DNA from: Xenopus tropicalis
Taxonomy: Eukaryota; Chordata; Amphibia; Anura; Pipidae
Assembly: GCF_000004195.4 (NCBI RefSeq)
Contig: NC_030681.2
Span: 28,472,982 to 28,536,981 of the forward strand
Reading direction: 5' to 3'
DNA length: 64,000 bases
The notes beneath the pieces are model-generated. The model worked only from the letters and a program-made list of their open reading frames with translations, did not search any database and was not told the origin of the DNA. The translations under genes and the position numbers were made by a program. Positions 34,207 through 46,862 of the stretch are shown piece after piece (position 1 is the stretch's first letter; each line of letters opens with the position of its first letter).

Positions 34207-34538
34207 TAAGCTGGCCAAACATGGGCCAACATTAGCTGCCAGCTTAGCCACTCCCGACCAATTCATTAGCTTATTGGCCTATATATGAGACCAAATTGAC
34301 AGCCTGCCCAACTAATATATGTCTGTGAATCAACTAGATCTCTGCTTGTCAGGTTAGAAAAACCTGTCTGACATGGGCAGTTGCTTTGGTCATTTCTTGA
34401 CTGATCATTGGCCTGAGGGGTCAAATGATTGATTCAGCCCAATTCGCCCTACCCCCTAGGTGACTAGATTGGTCAATGATCTCATTTTTTTGGTGTCTTT
34501 GCCAGATAAACAGCTAATTACATGTATAGTCAGCTTTT
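34207..34538. mobile_element. Decayed MITE of the TAAGCTGGCCATACA type
   Basis: Starts TAAGCTGGCCAAACATGGGC and ends CATGTATAGTCAGCTTTTA, imperfect inverted ends of the 6741-7121 superfamily. Internal TCATTGGCCTGAGGGGTCAA is a remnant of the central foldback. Confidence 0.6.
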
Positions 34539-35338
34539 ACATGGAGAAATATATCTATTTATTCATACTGCGGAAGAAAGAAAACCATCTATTTATGACT
34601 GGTGTGTTGGAGAATGGCTCAGCTGAGACAAGCAATATGGAAGCTCCCACATGATGAATACTAATCTTAGCATAGTATTCATGTGTTCTTTGTTCAGTAA
34701 TAAATATATGCAATTACTCGAAAAATATCAAACCTGCAGCCTCCAGCATCTGAAAAACTACAACACCCAGAATCTCCGAAATTCCAGAAGGATGAAATTG
34801 CAATTCAGTAAGAGGGAAAGACTGCAGGTTGCCCAAACCTTGCCTTTCGGCAGTAAAGACAGCAGTAAAGACAAGGGGGGATCAAAGCCCTGAAGCGGTG
34901 CATGTTAGATTTTGTATTTGGCTTCTATGTAAATGACTTGAGCTGAAATGCGATGGAGCTTGTTGGCTGTTTTGTCTTGTCTGGGGTCTGCTTTGAAGTG
35001 GGAAACACAATAAAGAGAACATGTGCAGGGAAGGCAGAGGCTGCCTTTGATTCTCCATTGTCACTCACATCTTGTGTCTCTCTTACATACACGCTGAGAA
35101 TTAGTAAAAACCTTTCTCCACCCCTTGGGGGAATGATTTGCCCTTTTTTCTGTGAAATAAATGCAGCAGTTCTGTTTCATAAGGCAGCTACAGTGAGTGC
35201 AGTTCTGCCTCCTGGATATAGAGCAGCATGGGGGTGGTGGGAGATGCAGTTCCACACACACAGGGTTGTTATACTTCCATAACAACAAGGCCAACTTAAA
35301 ACTCCAAAAACTATTTCCCTCATTGCTTGTATCCATTC
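34539..35338. other. No gene recognised
   Basis: AACTACAACACCCAGAATCT near 34757 resembles the words in the ZNF143-type motif and in dispersed repeats. Nothing else can be named. Confidence 0.4.
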
Positions 35339-35580
35339 CTAAAGCTGGCCATACATGTCCTGATTTGTTTAGATGGCCTGGCCATCTGTGGATGTATGGC
35401 CAGTTAGAGACTGTTCAGACCAATAATCTTGCCATTCTAATAGACTGTTCCCTCTGTTCTAATCATTTGTGCAGTTGGGCCGACCTTACAGAACTATTAA
35501 GTGGCCATAGACATGTATAGCCACTTACAGTATATGATAGCTATCCATTTGACCCATTGGCTGATGTACAGTATAGTCAG
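35339..35580. mobile_element. Composite of short MITE remnants
   Basis: Contains inverted pairs AAAGCTGGCCATACATG / GATGTATGGCCAGTTAG (35341-35406) and TTAAGTGGCCATAGACATG / TATAGCCACTTAC (about 35497-35528), both of the TAAGCTGGCCATACA type. Confidence 0.55.
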
Positions 35581-35803
35581 CTAGTGATGAGCGAATCTGT
35601 CCTGTTTCTCTTCGCTGAAAAAACTCACAAAACTGCGGCTACCGCACAACTTTTTTGATGCGGCTGCAACTTTTTCCTCACTCTGCAAATTTTTTGACGT
35701 GCTGATTTTTTTGTGGCAGTTTCGTAAAAGGAATTGCCAATGATGAAATACAGAATTTTGCAGTGCATCTATGCCTAGCAAAAAAATCTCTCATCACTAT
35801 AGT
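35581..35803. mobile_element. MITE of the TAGTGATGAGCGAATC type
   Basis: Ends CTAGTGATGAGCGAATCTG and ATCTCTCATCACTATAG are inverted repeats; T- and A-rich words with AAATTTTTTGACG lie inside. I recognise this as a common Xenopus family. Confidence 0.65.
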
Positions 35804-35811
35804 CAACTTAA

Positions 35812-35963
35812 GGGCTGTGGCACACTGGGAGATTAGTCGCCCGTGACAAATCTCCCTTGTCGTGGGCGACTAATCTCCCCGAAATGACATCCCACCGGCG
35901 AGACTGTAAATTGCCAGTGGGATGGCATACGCGGCACGGCAATCGCGGAAGTTGCCACAGCCC
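35812..35963. mobile_element. Harbinger-like MITE, GGGCTGTGGCACAC type
   Basis: Ends GGGCTGTGGCA and TGCCACAGCCC are flanked by TAA at 35809-35811 and 35964-35966. Internal GGAGATTAGTCGCCC and GGCGACTAATCTCCCC form a hairpin. The same family as 51045-51340, shortened to about half. Confidence 0.8.
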
Positions 35964-35966
35964 TAA

Positions 35967-38900
35967 AGCTGCTTTCAAACACCCTTGGTACAGCAGTGTT
36001 ATACTGTTCAATGTTATAAGCCCAGTAGCCACTTTCCTTCCTAGGCATGGGCCCCTGGCTCAGCTAATTGGCATTGGCTTGGGGTGCTTGTGATCCTGCA
36101 CAATGTAGGAAATAGACATGAGCAGTGTATTCTGATCTATGATAATGCTGTTTGCTAATGTTTTCATTGAGATGTGACATAATATTATAGGAACCCTGTA
36201 GGGCAGACACAGTGAATCTTCATTTCCTTTACACATGTATTTGCAGAATATTCAGCCCTTCTGTTTTAGCGCCGGACCCTCATGCCCCACTGCTCTGCCA
36301 CAATACAATGGGGCTGTCACTGTTAATTACAGGTGTGTAGCAGTCAGTTCAATCGTGGATGTAGCCGACAGCTTCCCCCTTTCAATGAATTCAGCAGCAA
36401 ATTGAGTTTTATCTGCAGGAAGTGGTAATTAGAAATGGGAGTTGAATGAGGTGCACAATACACACCTTGGCGGCTTCATTGACACAAGCCATTACACTAC
36501 CTTCAACAATGGGCCCAGGATTAAAGGGAAAACACACCACTCAGGTAAAGTGTCAGCTTCCTAATTATCCTGCCAAGGCACGCACTAATACAAAGGACTT
36601 TCCCCTTCAGTAGCCTCACTGGAGCCTAAAAGGTGTTATATTCAAATGGGTGTATCTGATTGTTGGGAATCCAGCTGTCCCTTAAAAGAAATTATATCTT
36701 AACTTCATGCTTTTTTTGTAACTTTCATTAAATTCATTCATTATTAAAAACAACTTTCCACTGATGAACATAACTAGGCAGTGTGCAGAAGCATTGGGAT
36801 GCAGTAGCAATCTGATGGGGGGGGTAACTCTCTTGGGATCTTAGGGACCCTTCAATCACCCCAGGGCACCCCATGCTACTTTTCTGCCGCATGTACCGAC
36901 TTGTAATTCTCAGGGCAATTCTGTCCATTTTTTTGCCTGCCCACTAAGTTGCAAATAACTCAAGTGAAACACCCTGAATCGCCCTTCCTGCCACCACCCT
37001 TACATTTATGTGGGTTCCATTGTGCTTAAATCACTCCGCTGTAACTCTGTAGTGACATTTTCTGCCATTGGTGAACTTGGGATATTCCCCATCAGGCCAA
37101 ACATAAAGAGGACAATTTACTCACTGGGAGGAAACTGCACTAGCTAAAGGCCAACTAAAGTTGTAGGGCTTCTATGCTGGTCCTAGAAACTATTGGAGAA
37201 TATCTATTGCATAACTTTTGAGTCTACCTCGTGGGCTCTACCTCCTCCCTGCCCCCAGAGTGAAGCACCTGCCCAGTGATCTGGCTGTAGCCCACCTGTG
37301 TTCAGTCAGGGCGTGCCCATTGCATCACTAGTGGGAGGGCAAGCTGTTAATTAGTCTGCAAACAATACAATGTAGAAGCCATGTGATAAAGCCAGTATTT
37401 AATTGCCTTTTAAAGGGAAATTACAGTGCCTGATAAGGAAAACACTAGTGCTTTGCTTCCTGTGTTAAATTAAATTTAAGTAGCCTAAAAGTGCCCCCTG
37501 ACTTAATCATTAATTGAGTGCAAGCACATGTTATGCAGTAGCTGCCTATAAAGCTAATGGCACATGGGTCCATTGCCTTCTTCTCCTTGAATGTGTATGG
37601 CCTGACAGGCACTGAATCAGCCAATCAGAGCACGCACTCCACCAAAGAAACCGACCCATTAACCTAAATGTGCCAGCCCACTTTTCCAGGCATATTTTTG
37701 GACTACATAAAGCTATTAACCAAAACACAAGGTGAGTCCTCAGAACATTGACAGCTACAAAGAAATGGCATTTGACAAATTGGAAAGCACATTGTAAACA
37801 AGGCTACACCTGTGCCAGGCAGATGCTTCATTAACAGATGACTGCTGGGTAGCGCCAAGCAATAATCTTACCATTTATCATGATTATTTGTTCTTTGGGG
37901 GTTGATGTCTTTAAGTAACCCAGGTTTAAAGGGAAGAGGAAACCAGCTGGGATACTTGGGTTCACTGGTGCGTGCCCTTCACTGTCCCCCTCCACTGTAT
38001 TCCAACAACAGTTCCGGTTGGAGAGCACTAAGTTGGCATTACAAAGTGATTTTTTTTGCATGCAGTATGGCAGCTCCCACTCATACAAAAGAAGCTACCT
38101 GTACACACTAACTTTTAATTGGATTATAAAGTGCCTGAGTGGATGTGGGCAAGCTGTATCCCATCATATTTTGTTGAGCTGAACTCATCCAATTGTTTAA
38201 TACTTACCGGAGGTCTCGTATTGTGTAAATTGGCGTGTGGTGGAGTAATGATTCAGTTTATATTGCTATTAAGGTGGTGGTTTTTAAACAGTGGGTCTTG
38301 CCGCCCCCCCCCCCCCCATGATAGGATGCCCAAAACAGTGGCTGGTGAGGCCCAGTCTTAAAAAGTCTTAGAAAGATTTTAGAGTAAAATTTCACTTCTC
38401 TGTAGCCTTGTTAGGAGCCTCCAAATGTTGGACCACAAAAGGTCTAAGAACCTTACTGTATTGGTGTATATGGCTGCAACCCCAACTTAATATTTAGGTT
38501 CTGGAGTGGGAAGCATGCACAGTATGTTACTCCAGAGTGCAAGATAATAGACAAACCCCCTGTTGGTTAATATTTGTATATTTAATATAGTATGTGCACC
38601 CTTCTACTATACAGAATAGTTGGAATATGGCGGTGCTTTATGAATATATGATGATAATAATGTGCACCAGCACCCAGTGGAGACTCTTTGCTCAATCATA
38701 CTGCGCCCCAGAAAAATGGTGTAAATGGTTATTTGGGGGCTGTGACCCAAGAAACAGATGGCTACTGAATGTGGGAAAGGATTAGGCACCCGTATGCCAT
38801 AATTTTAATTAAAATATATTTTATCCCAGGGTTTTATTTGCTCTTTAAGGCATATGAGAAAGCAGATAATTTGCTTCTGGTGGTAATGACTCATTTGCAG

Positions 38901-40208
38901 CCTGTATATATATCTGCCACCAGGCTGTGATGCACGTTAAGTCACATTAGTGGTTTACCTAAACACGCACCAGTGGGATGCTCCTAGAAGATATACAGAG
39001 CGTTCATTCAGCTGCCTGAGAAGTCAGGCCAGTTGTTGAACGATCCAGTTAGCTGCCTCCGCAAATCTTCCGGAATTATTCCAGCGGGTATTGGAGAAAA
39101 TAATTAGATTTTACCAGGGCACATCTGTCTCGCAATACTAAAAGCTTTCTTTTTTTAATGCCGTAATAAACTAGTTTAGCTTTGATATGTTTATCCGAGT
39201 TTTTCATATTTAGATTTAGAAATGTGGATTCCACAGGGAAATGTATTTAAGTGCAAAGCGCTGCACTAATGGGATCACAGTCGGAGCTTACATTGTCACA
39301 AAAGGGATTTCTGTGACAACATTTGGACTAAATTCCTGTTTGACAAGAAAAAGAATGTAGAACCAGCTCTGTCTCAAGGGGAAAGAGCAAATCAGTTAAT
39401 AATAAAATGATGATGTTGTACAAAGAAGTCTGTGGTGCCCATGGGCAGGCTGAGTGCCATTAAATACATTGGGCAGCCTCATTCAGCCCACAGGTGCCCA
39501 GTGCCAAACTTTAGGATGTTAGGGAGACTTTTGTGTATGCAGAACCATCAGACATATTGAGAACCACTATCTGATAAGGCTCCCCTCTCCTCAGAGAAGT
39601 GCTAGGATTCCTGATATCATTGTTTCTTTAGAATATGAATTTGAATTTAAAGAAGGAGGCTTATTCCTCAGTCACATTATTAGACTGGCATGCCTTGACC
39701 ACCTTCCCCAACTGCTGCTTCATCATTGTTTATTTAGTGCCAGCAAGTCATGCAGCACTTTATATTAATTTATAACAAACTGTGGTCTTACAATAATTTA
39801 ACAAACTAGGGCTACAGAGTAAAAAAAAAAAATAAGTGAGCTTACAATCTAGATCATTGCTTCCCAGTGATTTAAAAAAAGCACAATTTTGTCCATTATT
39901 TTCAGCCTAGAATCTCTCCAGAATGCTAAAGTGAGGCCACCTGAGTGATCCCCGTCTAACAGTGCCAGCATCTATCAAAGGCCCATTGAATAGAGAAGGG
40001 CTCATAGTATTTCCTAGGTCTCACCTCTTGTGTCTTGACTTAGAGTTGGACTAAGGTGCAAAGTTTTGTTACACATGTTTTCTTATGTCCCAATGTTTAC
40101 ATTTTCAAACACCTCACAACTTACTCTATAAATATATGATAATAATGATATATTGTTAGATCAAGGTTGCTCGGTGTGGCTTGATATCCTGGACATGTTG
40201 TGTTTAGA
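35967..40208. other. No gene recognised over about 4.2 kb
   Basis: No element with both ends visible. A C run lies near 38295-38308, and 39725-39850 contains a decayed tail (AGTGCCAGCAAGTCATGCAG.., GAGCTTACAATCTAG) of the LINE/SINE type. Short frames here have no protein-like character. Confidence 0.4.
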
Positions 40209-40390
40209 TCAGGGGTGTAAATACAGAGGAAGCAGACTTTGCAGAGGGGCCCAGGAGTGCAGAGGGTCCAGTGAAACTCTAATTAATAAACAATTTCAAT
40301 ATATTGTAGTAGAAAAAGTCAACTTTCTAATATTCTGGGGCCCTAAATTATATATGCTGTAGGGGCCCAGTAACATCTAGTTGTACTACT
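40209..40390. mobile_element. Short repeat of the GGGGCCC / TAACATCTAG type
   Basis: GGGTGTAAATACAGAGGAAG and GAGGGGCCCAGG at one side, GGGGCCCTAAATTATATATG and AGTAACATCTAGTTGTAC at the other, a pattern I know from Xenopus repeats. A related half-copy is at 45823-45940. Confidence 0.45.
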
Positions 40391-40841
40391 GTTTTTATTA
40401 CTCTGGAAAGCCTTTTCGTACCTATTACTTGCCACATTAGCAGTATATATATCATCATATTATCTTATCACCATTGGTGTCCATTGACAATACCGTTACT
40501 GTCAATTTAAAGGAGAAATAGCTTCTGTTTATAAATAGGCTATAAATCTTGAAATAATCCATCATATTGAGCCTTACTCCCCCCATGAGGCAACTGTCAG
40601 CTGTTCTAGAGTGGTGGAAAACAAAAACTTAATTGAATCCCAGTCCCAGTTTGTCAATAGGAATACTCCTTGAATCAATAAACTTGGAACAATCAATAAC
40701 GGAGCACACTTTCTGTCATTAAATATCAGCCTTGTAATGTGTAAAGTTCATTTTCATAACCTGCGGTTACCACCTCCATTGTCACATGTACTCTCTATCT
40801 TCTGTTGTGAAACCTCTTGTTTTTATGATGTGGACATTAAA
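40391..40841. other. No gene recognised
   Basis: TTTAAAGGAGAAATAGCTTC near 40507 resembles one T2-like end, but no partner end was found. Confidence 0.4.
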
Positions 40842-40849
40842 CTCTATAG

Positions 40850-41135
40850 CAGTGATCCCCAACCAGTGGCTCACCCACCCATTGGATGTTACTCCCAGTG
40901 GTCTTAAAGTAAATGCTTATTTTTTAAATCCTGGCTTGAAGGCAGTTTTAGTTGAATAAAAACCATGAGTATTGGCAAATAAAGCCTCCTGTAGGCTACC
41001 AGTCCACATAGGGGCTAGGAAATAGCCAGTCAAAGCCCATATTTGGCACCCCAGGTGATTTTTAAATGCTTGATTTGCTCTCTAACTTTTTCTTTTACAT
41101 TTGAAGGCTCATGGATAAAAGGGTTAGGGACCCCA
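40850..41135. mobile_element. hAT-like MITE with perfect 8-bp target duplication
   Basis: Starts CAGTGATCCCCAACCAGTGG, ends AGGGACCCCA; flanked by CTCTATAG at 40842-40849 and 41136-41143. The interior matches 9440-9701. Confidence 0.88.
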
Positions 41136-41143
41136 CTCTATAG

Positions 41144-42135
41144 GATGGTCCCAAGATGACCAAACCCCTTGAAAAAGATGCCGGTGACCTAAAGGCTTAT
41201 GATTTAATTTCCATATATTGTCTTCCTGAGAAATATGGGAGATGGGAGAACACTTGATGCCCCAACATTTATGCAGTGAGTCAGGCATCATATCTGGTTG
41301 TTCCTTCTTCAGAATCTCTAGAAGATTTCTTTGCTGAGAGGTTTTTGTTCTGTTCTGCAGGCAGGTCTGTGACATAAAACACATTACACAAGAACAACCT
41401 TGGTCGATTTTAAGTGTTGATGTTTTTACGCTCTCTATACAATTCCAACTTGTCATGAGACCTTTATATGGAAGGCTTTCATGTCTGAGCCACTCTTATT
41501 GTGAGTCTTCATGCATTTTTTATCATTGACATAAAAGATGTTGTTTGTGTGAAATATCATTACACCTTTATGTTTTTCACATTCACTAAGCTTGCTACAG
41601 TTCAATCAGTTGCTAGGTTATATAGACTTTAGTATCATGTAGACCAATATCTGCAACTTCTATTCACTTCTTTTAATACGTACTACAATGATAACCATAT
41701 CATGCAGCTGCTGGGTTTTGCAAGGATATGTCCAACCAACCAGCAATCAGCTGTAGTTCAACTGCAAGTTCATGTATCCTTCCATAGCCAAAGGCTAGAT
41801 AACTGGATTTGTATTGAAGAGAGACAGGTCGGATATCTCTGAGAAGGGCTCAGTTTAATTCTCCTTTTTTCTAGCAGCCACACAGGTCAAATGCCCCAAA
41901 GGCTGGCCCTGCCTCTTTGGCTCAGGATCTGCCATGGCTCACACATACCCATCTCTCTGGTTTGTTCTGCTAGTACAAATGCAAGGAGAAAAGATGAAGT
42001 AGAAAAAAGAAGAGGGAAAAGTAGGAAGAATGATATTAGTAAGCTTGGCATCCTTATTGTAGCTTCTCTCAGCCATCTAACAACTAAATACTACAATGAT
42101 CTTCATAGCCTGACCAAATAAGCCCTTCTCAGTGT
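41144..42135. other. No gene recognised
   Basis: A 110-codon minus frame (41124-41456) overlaps the repeat end and has no recognisable domain, so it is not called. Confidence 0.4.
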
Positions 42136-42440
42136 TACTATTATTATTATGTTTATTCAATTAATTATATTAAGTAGTTATACAACTCTTTACAGAGATT
42201 ATTCCTCATTTACATCAGTCCCTGCCCCGGTGTAGCTTACAATCTATGGTCCCTATCACATTCACCCAACAAGCACTACAGTCAGTTTCCTCAGAAGCCA
42301 ATTAACCTGCCTGCATGTTTTTCCTATGTGGGAGGAAATCTGAATTTCCAGAAGGAACCCACACAGACACGGGGAACCAGCCCCTTGCAGACAGTGCCCA
42401 GGTTGGAATCAAACTCAGGATCCCAGGGCTGTGTTGTAAC
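42136..42440. repeat. LINE/SINE-type 3' tail
   Basis: In order: TTTACAGAGATTATTCCTCA, CATCAGTCCCTGCCCC, AGCTTACAATCTATGGTCCC, AATTAACCTGCCTGCATG, GTGGGAGGAAATCTG, CCACACAGACACGGGGAACC, CCTTGCAGACAGTGCC. A long form of a conserved vertebrate retroelement tail; a second copy is at 56790-57000. Confidence 0.65.
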
Positions 42441-44464
42441 TGTGTAGGAAGACATACTATAAATGATATTGTAAGTGTTGAGTGCGGTATTAGATTTATT
42501 GCCAGATGATCTAATTAGCTGTGTGGGAATGTGCATTTTTCAACAACTTACCTGAGAAAATAACTGATTACCCATTTTATAAACATTTTATCTTTTTAAA
42601 GGAAATGAATATTTATTTGGTAATTAGGAGACGATAATATCAGTTTAGCTTCTATAGAGTTTGTCTCCCAATGGGACTCATTATGGTTTCTTAATTTAAT
42701 CACACTTTTATAGCCATGTTATTTCTGCATATCTTCTGTTTAGCTTGTCAAGGACAATACCAATATACTGTTTGTAATGTCTCCCACGCACGGATCATTC
42801 AGGTGATAATACCAGGGTGACTACTGACCTGATTTGTCATTGGCCTACACTTCCACTTAGTTAAGTGATGGATCAATCAGTGGCACCCATGCAACTTGTG
42901 TTTTTTCTTTTTACAGATGAAATGCTTGGGAGAATGGTGACAAAGGGCAAAGATGATAGAAAGCGTTGAAAGGGTCACTCAGCTGTCATTTCATCTACAA
43001 AAATAGGGAATGTTCGCTTCTCATGAGTCTCCAGTTAGCACTCCTTCCTCTTGGATTATCAAGACAATAGGACTCAAGAGCAGTTGCTGTCCCTGCATGT
43101 TACCTCCAGTCACTTGTGCATCAAACCCTTTCATTAAAGGTACTTGCATCAAAATGCACTCCTTGCACATTAAATAGTTGCACTCAGCACCTCTCAGTCC
43201 TCCCTGTGTTCTGGTCCAAACTAAGTGCTGCTGCGCCTATTGACACAGGGGGACCCTGGAGCAACCACCACCTCCAGGCCAGGCAGTAGCCTTCAGTGTT
43301 CCCTTCAGTTACTTGTATCAATAGCTATAGTACAGTTGTGCCACTCGCGTGCCAAACACTAGACACAATGCCAGAAGGACTCTCTGATAAATGTAATGTT
43401 TTGGGATAAAACCCCCCAAAATTATAGTAGTTTGTTGTTGTGGTCTATTCTACCTGCAAACCTGTAGTTTCGATGAGTTTACATGAAACAATGAACACAC
43501 ACTTATGACACACGATGTCATAACGTACGTCTAAAAGATTCCTTTTGAAGCAAGATAATTGTCCCTTGGTTAGCTCAGTGTAATGAATTTGCAGACAATA
43601 GTATTTGTATTGTAAGTAATTTGATGCTTTGAAGTAATCACTATGCACTTTAAGAGAAGTCTCCCTTGTATCCCCACTCCTTTTCTTACACAACTGCACA
43701 CACTTGATAGTTCAATTGGCCTGAAGAATTCTGACTCTGATGACTAAAGTGATGGATGTCTTGAGTGATGGATGACGTGCTGTCTTGTGCTGGAGGAGTA
43801 GGGCTACCGGTTCAGGTACAGCAGGGAACATCCCCAGGCACAATGGGATATGGCATGCACATACTTGTACTTTATGGCTCACACAGTTGGTCAGAATTTC
43901 TCTGAGTTTCAAACTATTGATGACAAGATGCTGAGAATTGCCACTTATCACTTCCCAGTGAAAACTATCAGAAGTGCTACTCACTGCCCACAGTTATCAG
44001 CAGAAATTATGCAGTAGTCACAGCCTGTGCGCTAACATGGCAGTTCCCTTTGCAGTCATTGGTCATTTTGCTCTCAATATTCTTCCCTTTAAAAAGTAGA
44101 GAAGGGAGTTTTTGGAAATGCTGGGCAAGTAGATGTTATTGGGCCCCAAATTCCGGTATAGGGACCCCTAAACTTTAGGTAGGAACAAGACATTTTTCAT
44201 AAACATTGAATGAAGCTTTTTAGTGTCACACTGAGCCCTTTATACCTTCTGGGCCTCCTTGCAGCAGGGTCTTCTTCAGCTATAGTTACCCCCCTGGTTA
44301 TTCATTACCTGGAGATCAAGCCAGTATGGTACATCACCATATTGAAAAAATCCCTTATCTGGAACACACTTGAACCTAAGCATTCAATATATCCTCTATA
44401 TCTATATGTACATGCAAAGATTTTTTTTCTCATTATTTGAAAAATACCTTCTTGAATGTTTATG
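42441..44464. other. No gene recognised over about 2 kb
   Basis: No repeat end or protein-like frame that I can name. Confidence 0.4.
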
Positions 44465-44785
44465 TACATGTATGGGACCTGTTATCCAGAATGCTCGGGA
44501 CCTGTGGTTTTCCGGATAAGGGATCTTTCCATACTTTGGATTTCCATAATTTGGATCTCAATAATGTCTGCTAAAAATCATTTAAATGTTGAATAAACCC
44601 AATAGGCTTGTTTTGCCTCCAATAAGGGTTCATTATATCTTAGTTGGGATCAAGTACAAGCTACTGTTTTATTATTTTTAAAAATTAGAATTATTTGCTT
44701 ATAATGGAGTCTATGGGAGATGACCTTCCCGTAATTAGGAACTTTCTGGATAAAGGGTTTCCAGACAAGGGATCCTGTACCTGTA
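44465..44785. mobile_element. GGTATGGGACCTGTTATCC family copy
   Basis: Starts TACATGTATGGGACCTGTTA, ends GGGATCCTGTACCTGTA. Carries the shared AATGTCTGCTAAAAATCATT, TTAGTTGGGATCAAGTACAA and TAATGGAGTCTATGGGAGAT segments at nearly full length. Confidence 0.85.
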
Positions 44786-45822
44786 CTTAACAAGTCCAGG
44801 AAAAACAAGAAGTAGTCTAATATATTACCTCAGATCTTCAAATTTAGTTCTGTAGCTATTGGTGGCCTCAAATTTCTCTAAACTACTGTAGAATGTTGGT
44901 TGGTGCAGTTGGGCCATGGAGGACGAGCCACAGGTTACAGACTTGTCCCTGTGTGCCTTAATGTGGTTCAGTTAAATTCAGTAAAGATGCTTCCAATAAC
45001 TGTAGGCTCTTAGGACAAGCACCGAGTAAAGAGCAGATGCCTGTTGTTATATTTTCAGGCCTAATGATCTCTGATGTTTCTAATGGAGACCCAGAAATAA
45101 CCACCTCAGCTGCCTTGTCCACCCCTCCCCCCTTCATTTCATCTTTATCTGTGGGCCCCCTGGGGCAGAGGTCCTGTCAGGTCTGAGGTGCCCCTGATGT
45201 AATCAGGTTACACTCATCTTCCCCACAGCTAGTCTGAAAATAAACAGAGCTTCCTTAGCAGATCATATCTCATTGACAAGCTGAGGAGCTCATTGACCGG
45301 TAGAGGAGCAGGAAAAGACCTGCAGCAATCAAATACCTGACAATCCTTTCACACTCTGTTTTTTAAAGCTTCTTCCTCACTACAGTGTTTTTTTTTCTAC
45401 CCTATGTGTTGATAGTTTGTTAGAGGCTTATTGTGATTGATATTCATGGATGAAGAAAGACCATTTTCATTGAAGGCTCAGAATCCGCAGACGTGCTACA
45501 TCAATTGATTTTTATTCTATCATGATGCTTTTATGTGTTACATCTATCAGGAGTGGTTTGTAGGGTCTAGGCAATGCTTGTGTTACTGTGAGATTGCTGC
45601 ATTTTGTATAGTTTTTCCATGTTCTTTTAACGTCATCAAACTTCTACCCAGCATTTTCTCTACACGCTTTTATAGTATTTTATATTGTTAAAAAATTGTA
45701 GAGTTCCATCAAGTTGGCATAGTTCCTAACGCACATAATTAGGCAGAAGTATGCCTTCACAGAAATATTTAATAATCAACTTTTTTTAGTAAAATGTATA
45801 CATAGCTCAGCACAAATCTAAC
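44786..45822. other. No gene recognised
   Basis: Noncoding, with no element ends identified. Confidence 0.4.
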
Positions 45823-45940
45823 TGACAGTGGCGTAACTAGTCCCCCACAGAAACATCTTCAGAGGGGCCCCGTGCACAGGCACGGGGCACCTTGCTCTAG
45901 AGGAAGCAGACCTCCCTGTCCATTGGGCCCCCATACATGG
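45823..45940. repeat. Partial repeat, AGTGGCGTAACTAG type
   Basis: Starts TGACAGTGGCGTAACTAG; then a GGGGCCCCGTGCACAGGCAC foldback and CATTGGGCCCCCATA. The opposite end was not found. Confidence 0.4.
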
Positions 45941-46334
45941 GCCAATTGTATGCCAAAGTAATGACACAATACATCATACGGAATGACAAGTTACTTATCG
46001 CAATGGAGTATGGGAAAATTCAAAGAAAGCACCTGGGTTAAATCATCTTATTTCTGCTCGTGTTTATGCACTGGTGTAATTAAGCTGCTATGGGAATTTT
46101 TATATAAAAGTAAAAACCCCACATGTCGCTGTGCTGGACAACCGATAACAGCATCTCAGGGCTGATGGGGCTACTTCCTAACTCCCTGTGTGACCCTCGC
46201 TATAGAGGCTTGGGCTACTTGTCTGCAGAAATAACATAATAATAATATGATGTAAAAAAAATAACCCACTAAATATAGATTTAGTAAATTACCAAAATAA
46301 AAATGTGTTTTTTAAGTATATTGCATAAATTAGT

Positions 46335-46862
46335 ACAGATATGGGACCTGTTATCCAGAATGCTCGGGACCTGGGGTTTTCCGGATGAGGGATCTTTCCA
46401 TAATTTGAATCTTCATACCTTAAGTCTACTAAAAAATAATTTAAATATTGATTAATAGTGAAGACACACTGAGTTACTAGTAGCAGCTACTTTGTCATGG
46501 CTATTAAACTCCAGAGAATACCCTGCCATAGACAATACTGAAAATTGCCTCTGGTAAAACACACATAGAGACAGTTATCAGTAAATGATCAACATTGTCT
46601 TAGTTGGTAGCCATGAAAAGTAGCTGCTACTAGTAGCTCTGTGTGTCTTCACCCTAAACCTAGTAGGATTGTTTGGCCTCAAGATTAATTATATCATAGC
46701 TGGGATCAAGTACAAGGTACTGTTTTATAATTAGAGAGAAAAGGTAAATCAGTTTTAAAAATCTGAATTATTTGATTTAATGGAGTCTATGGGAGATGGG
46801 CCCCCCTGTAATTTGGAACTTTCTGGATAATGGGTTTCTGGATAACGGATCCCATACCCGTA
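46335..46862. mobile_element. GGTATGGGACCTGTTATCC family copy, split by another MITE
   Basis: Starts ACAGATATGGGACCTGTTAT and ends GATCCCATACCCGTA. The interior is interrupted at 46456-46654 by a complete second element. Without it the length is about 326 bp, the family norm. Confidence 0.85.
46456..46654. mobile_element. Nested MITE, GTGAAGACACACTGAG type
   Basis: Ends TAGTGAAGACACACTGAG and CTCTGTGTGTCTTCACCC, flanked by TAA on both sides (46453-46455, 46655-46657), so Harbinger-like. Next to the ends are ACTAGTAGCAGCTACT and AGTAGCTGCTACTAGT. Inserted after the host element was in place. Confidence 0.85.

Noticed and set aside
37553..37680. Possible MITE with CTAATGGCACATGG and CTAAATGTGCCAGC ends
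   Set aside because: Only about 12 bp of loose pairing and no target duplication; too weak to call.
3253..38308. Scattered homopolymer C, T and A runs (for example 3253, 6540, 12569, 12781, 24266, 38295)
   Set aside because: Common simple sequence in AT-rich vertebrate DNA; no pattern beyond chance and possible assembly imprecision.
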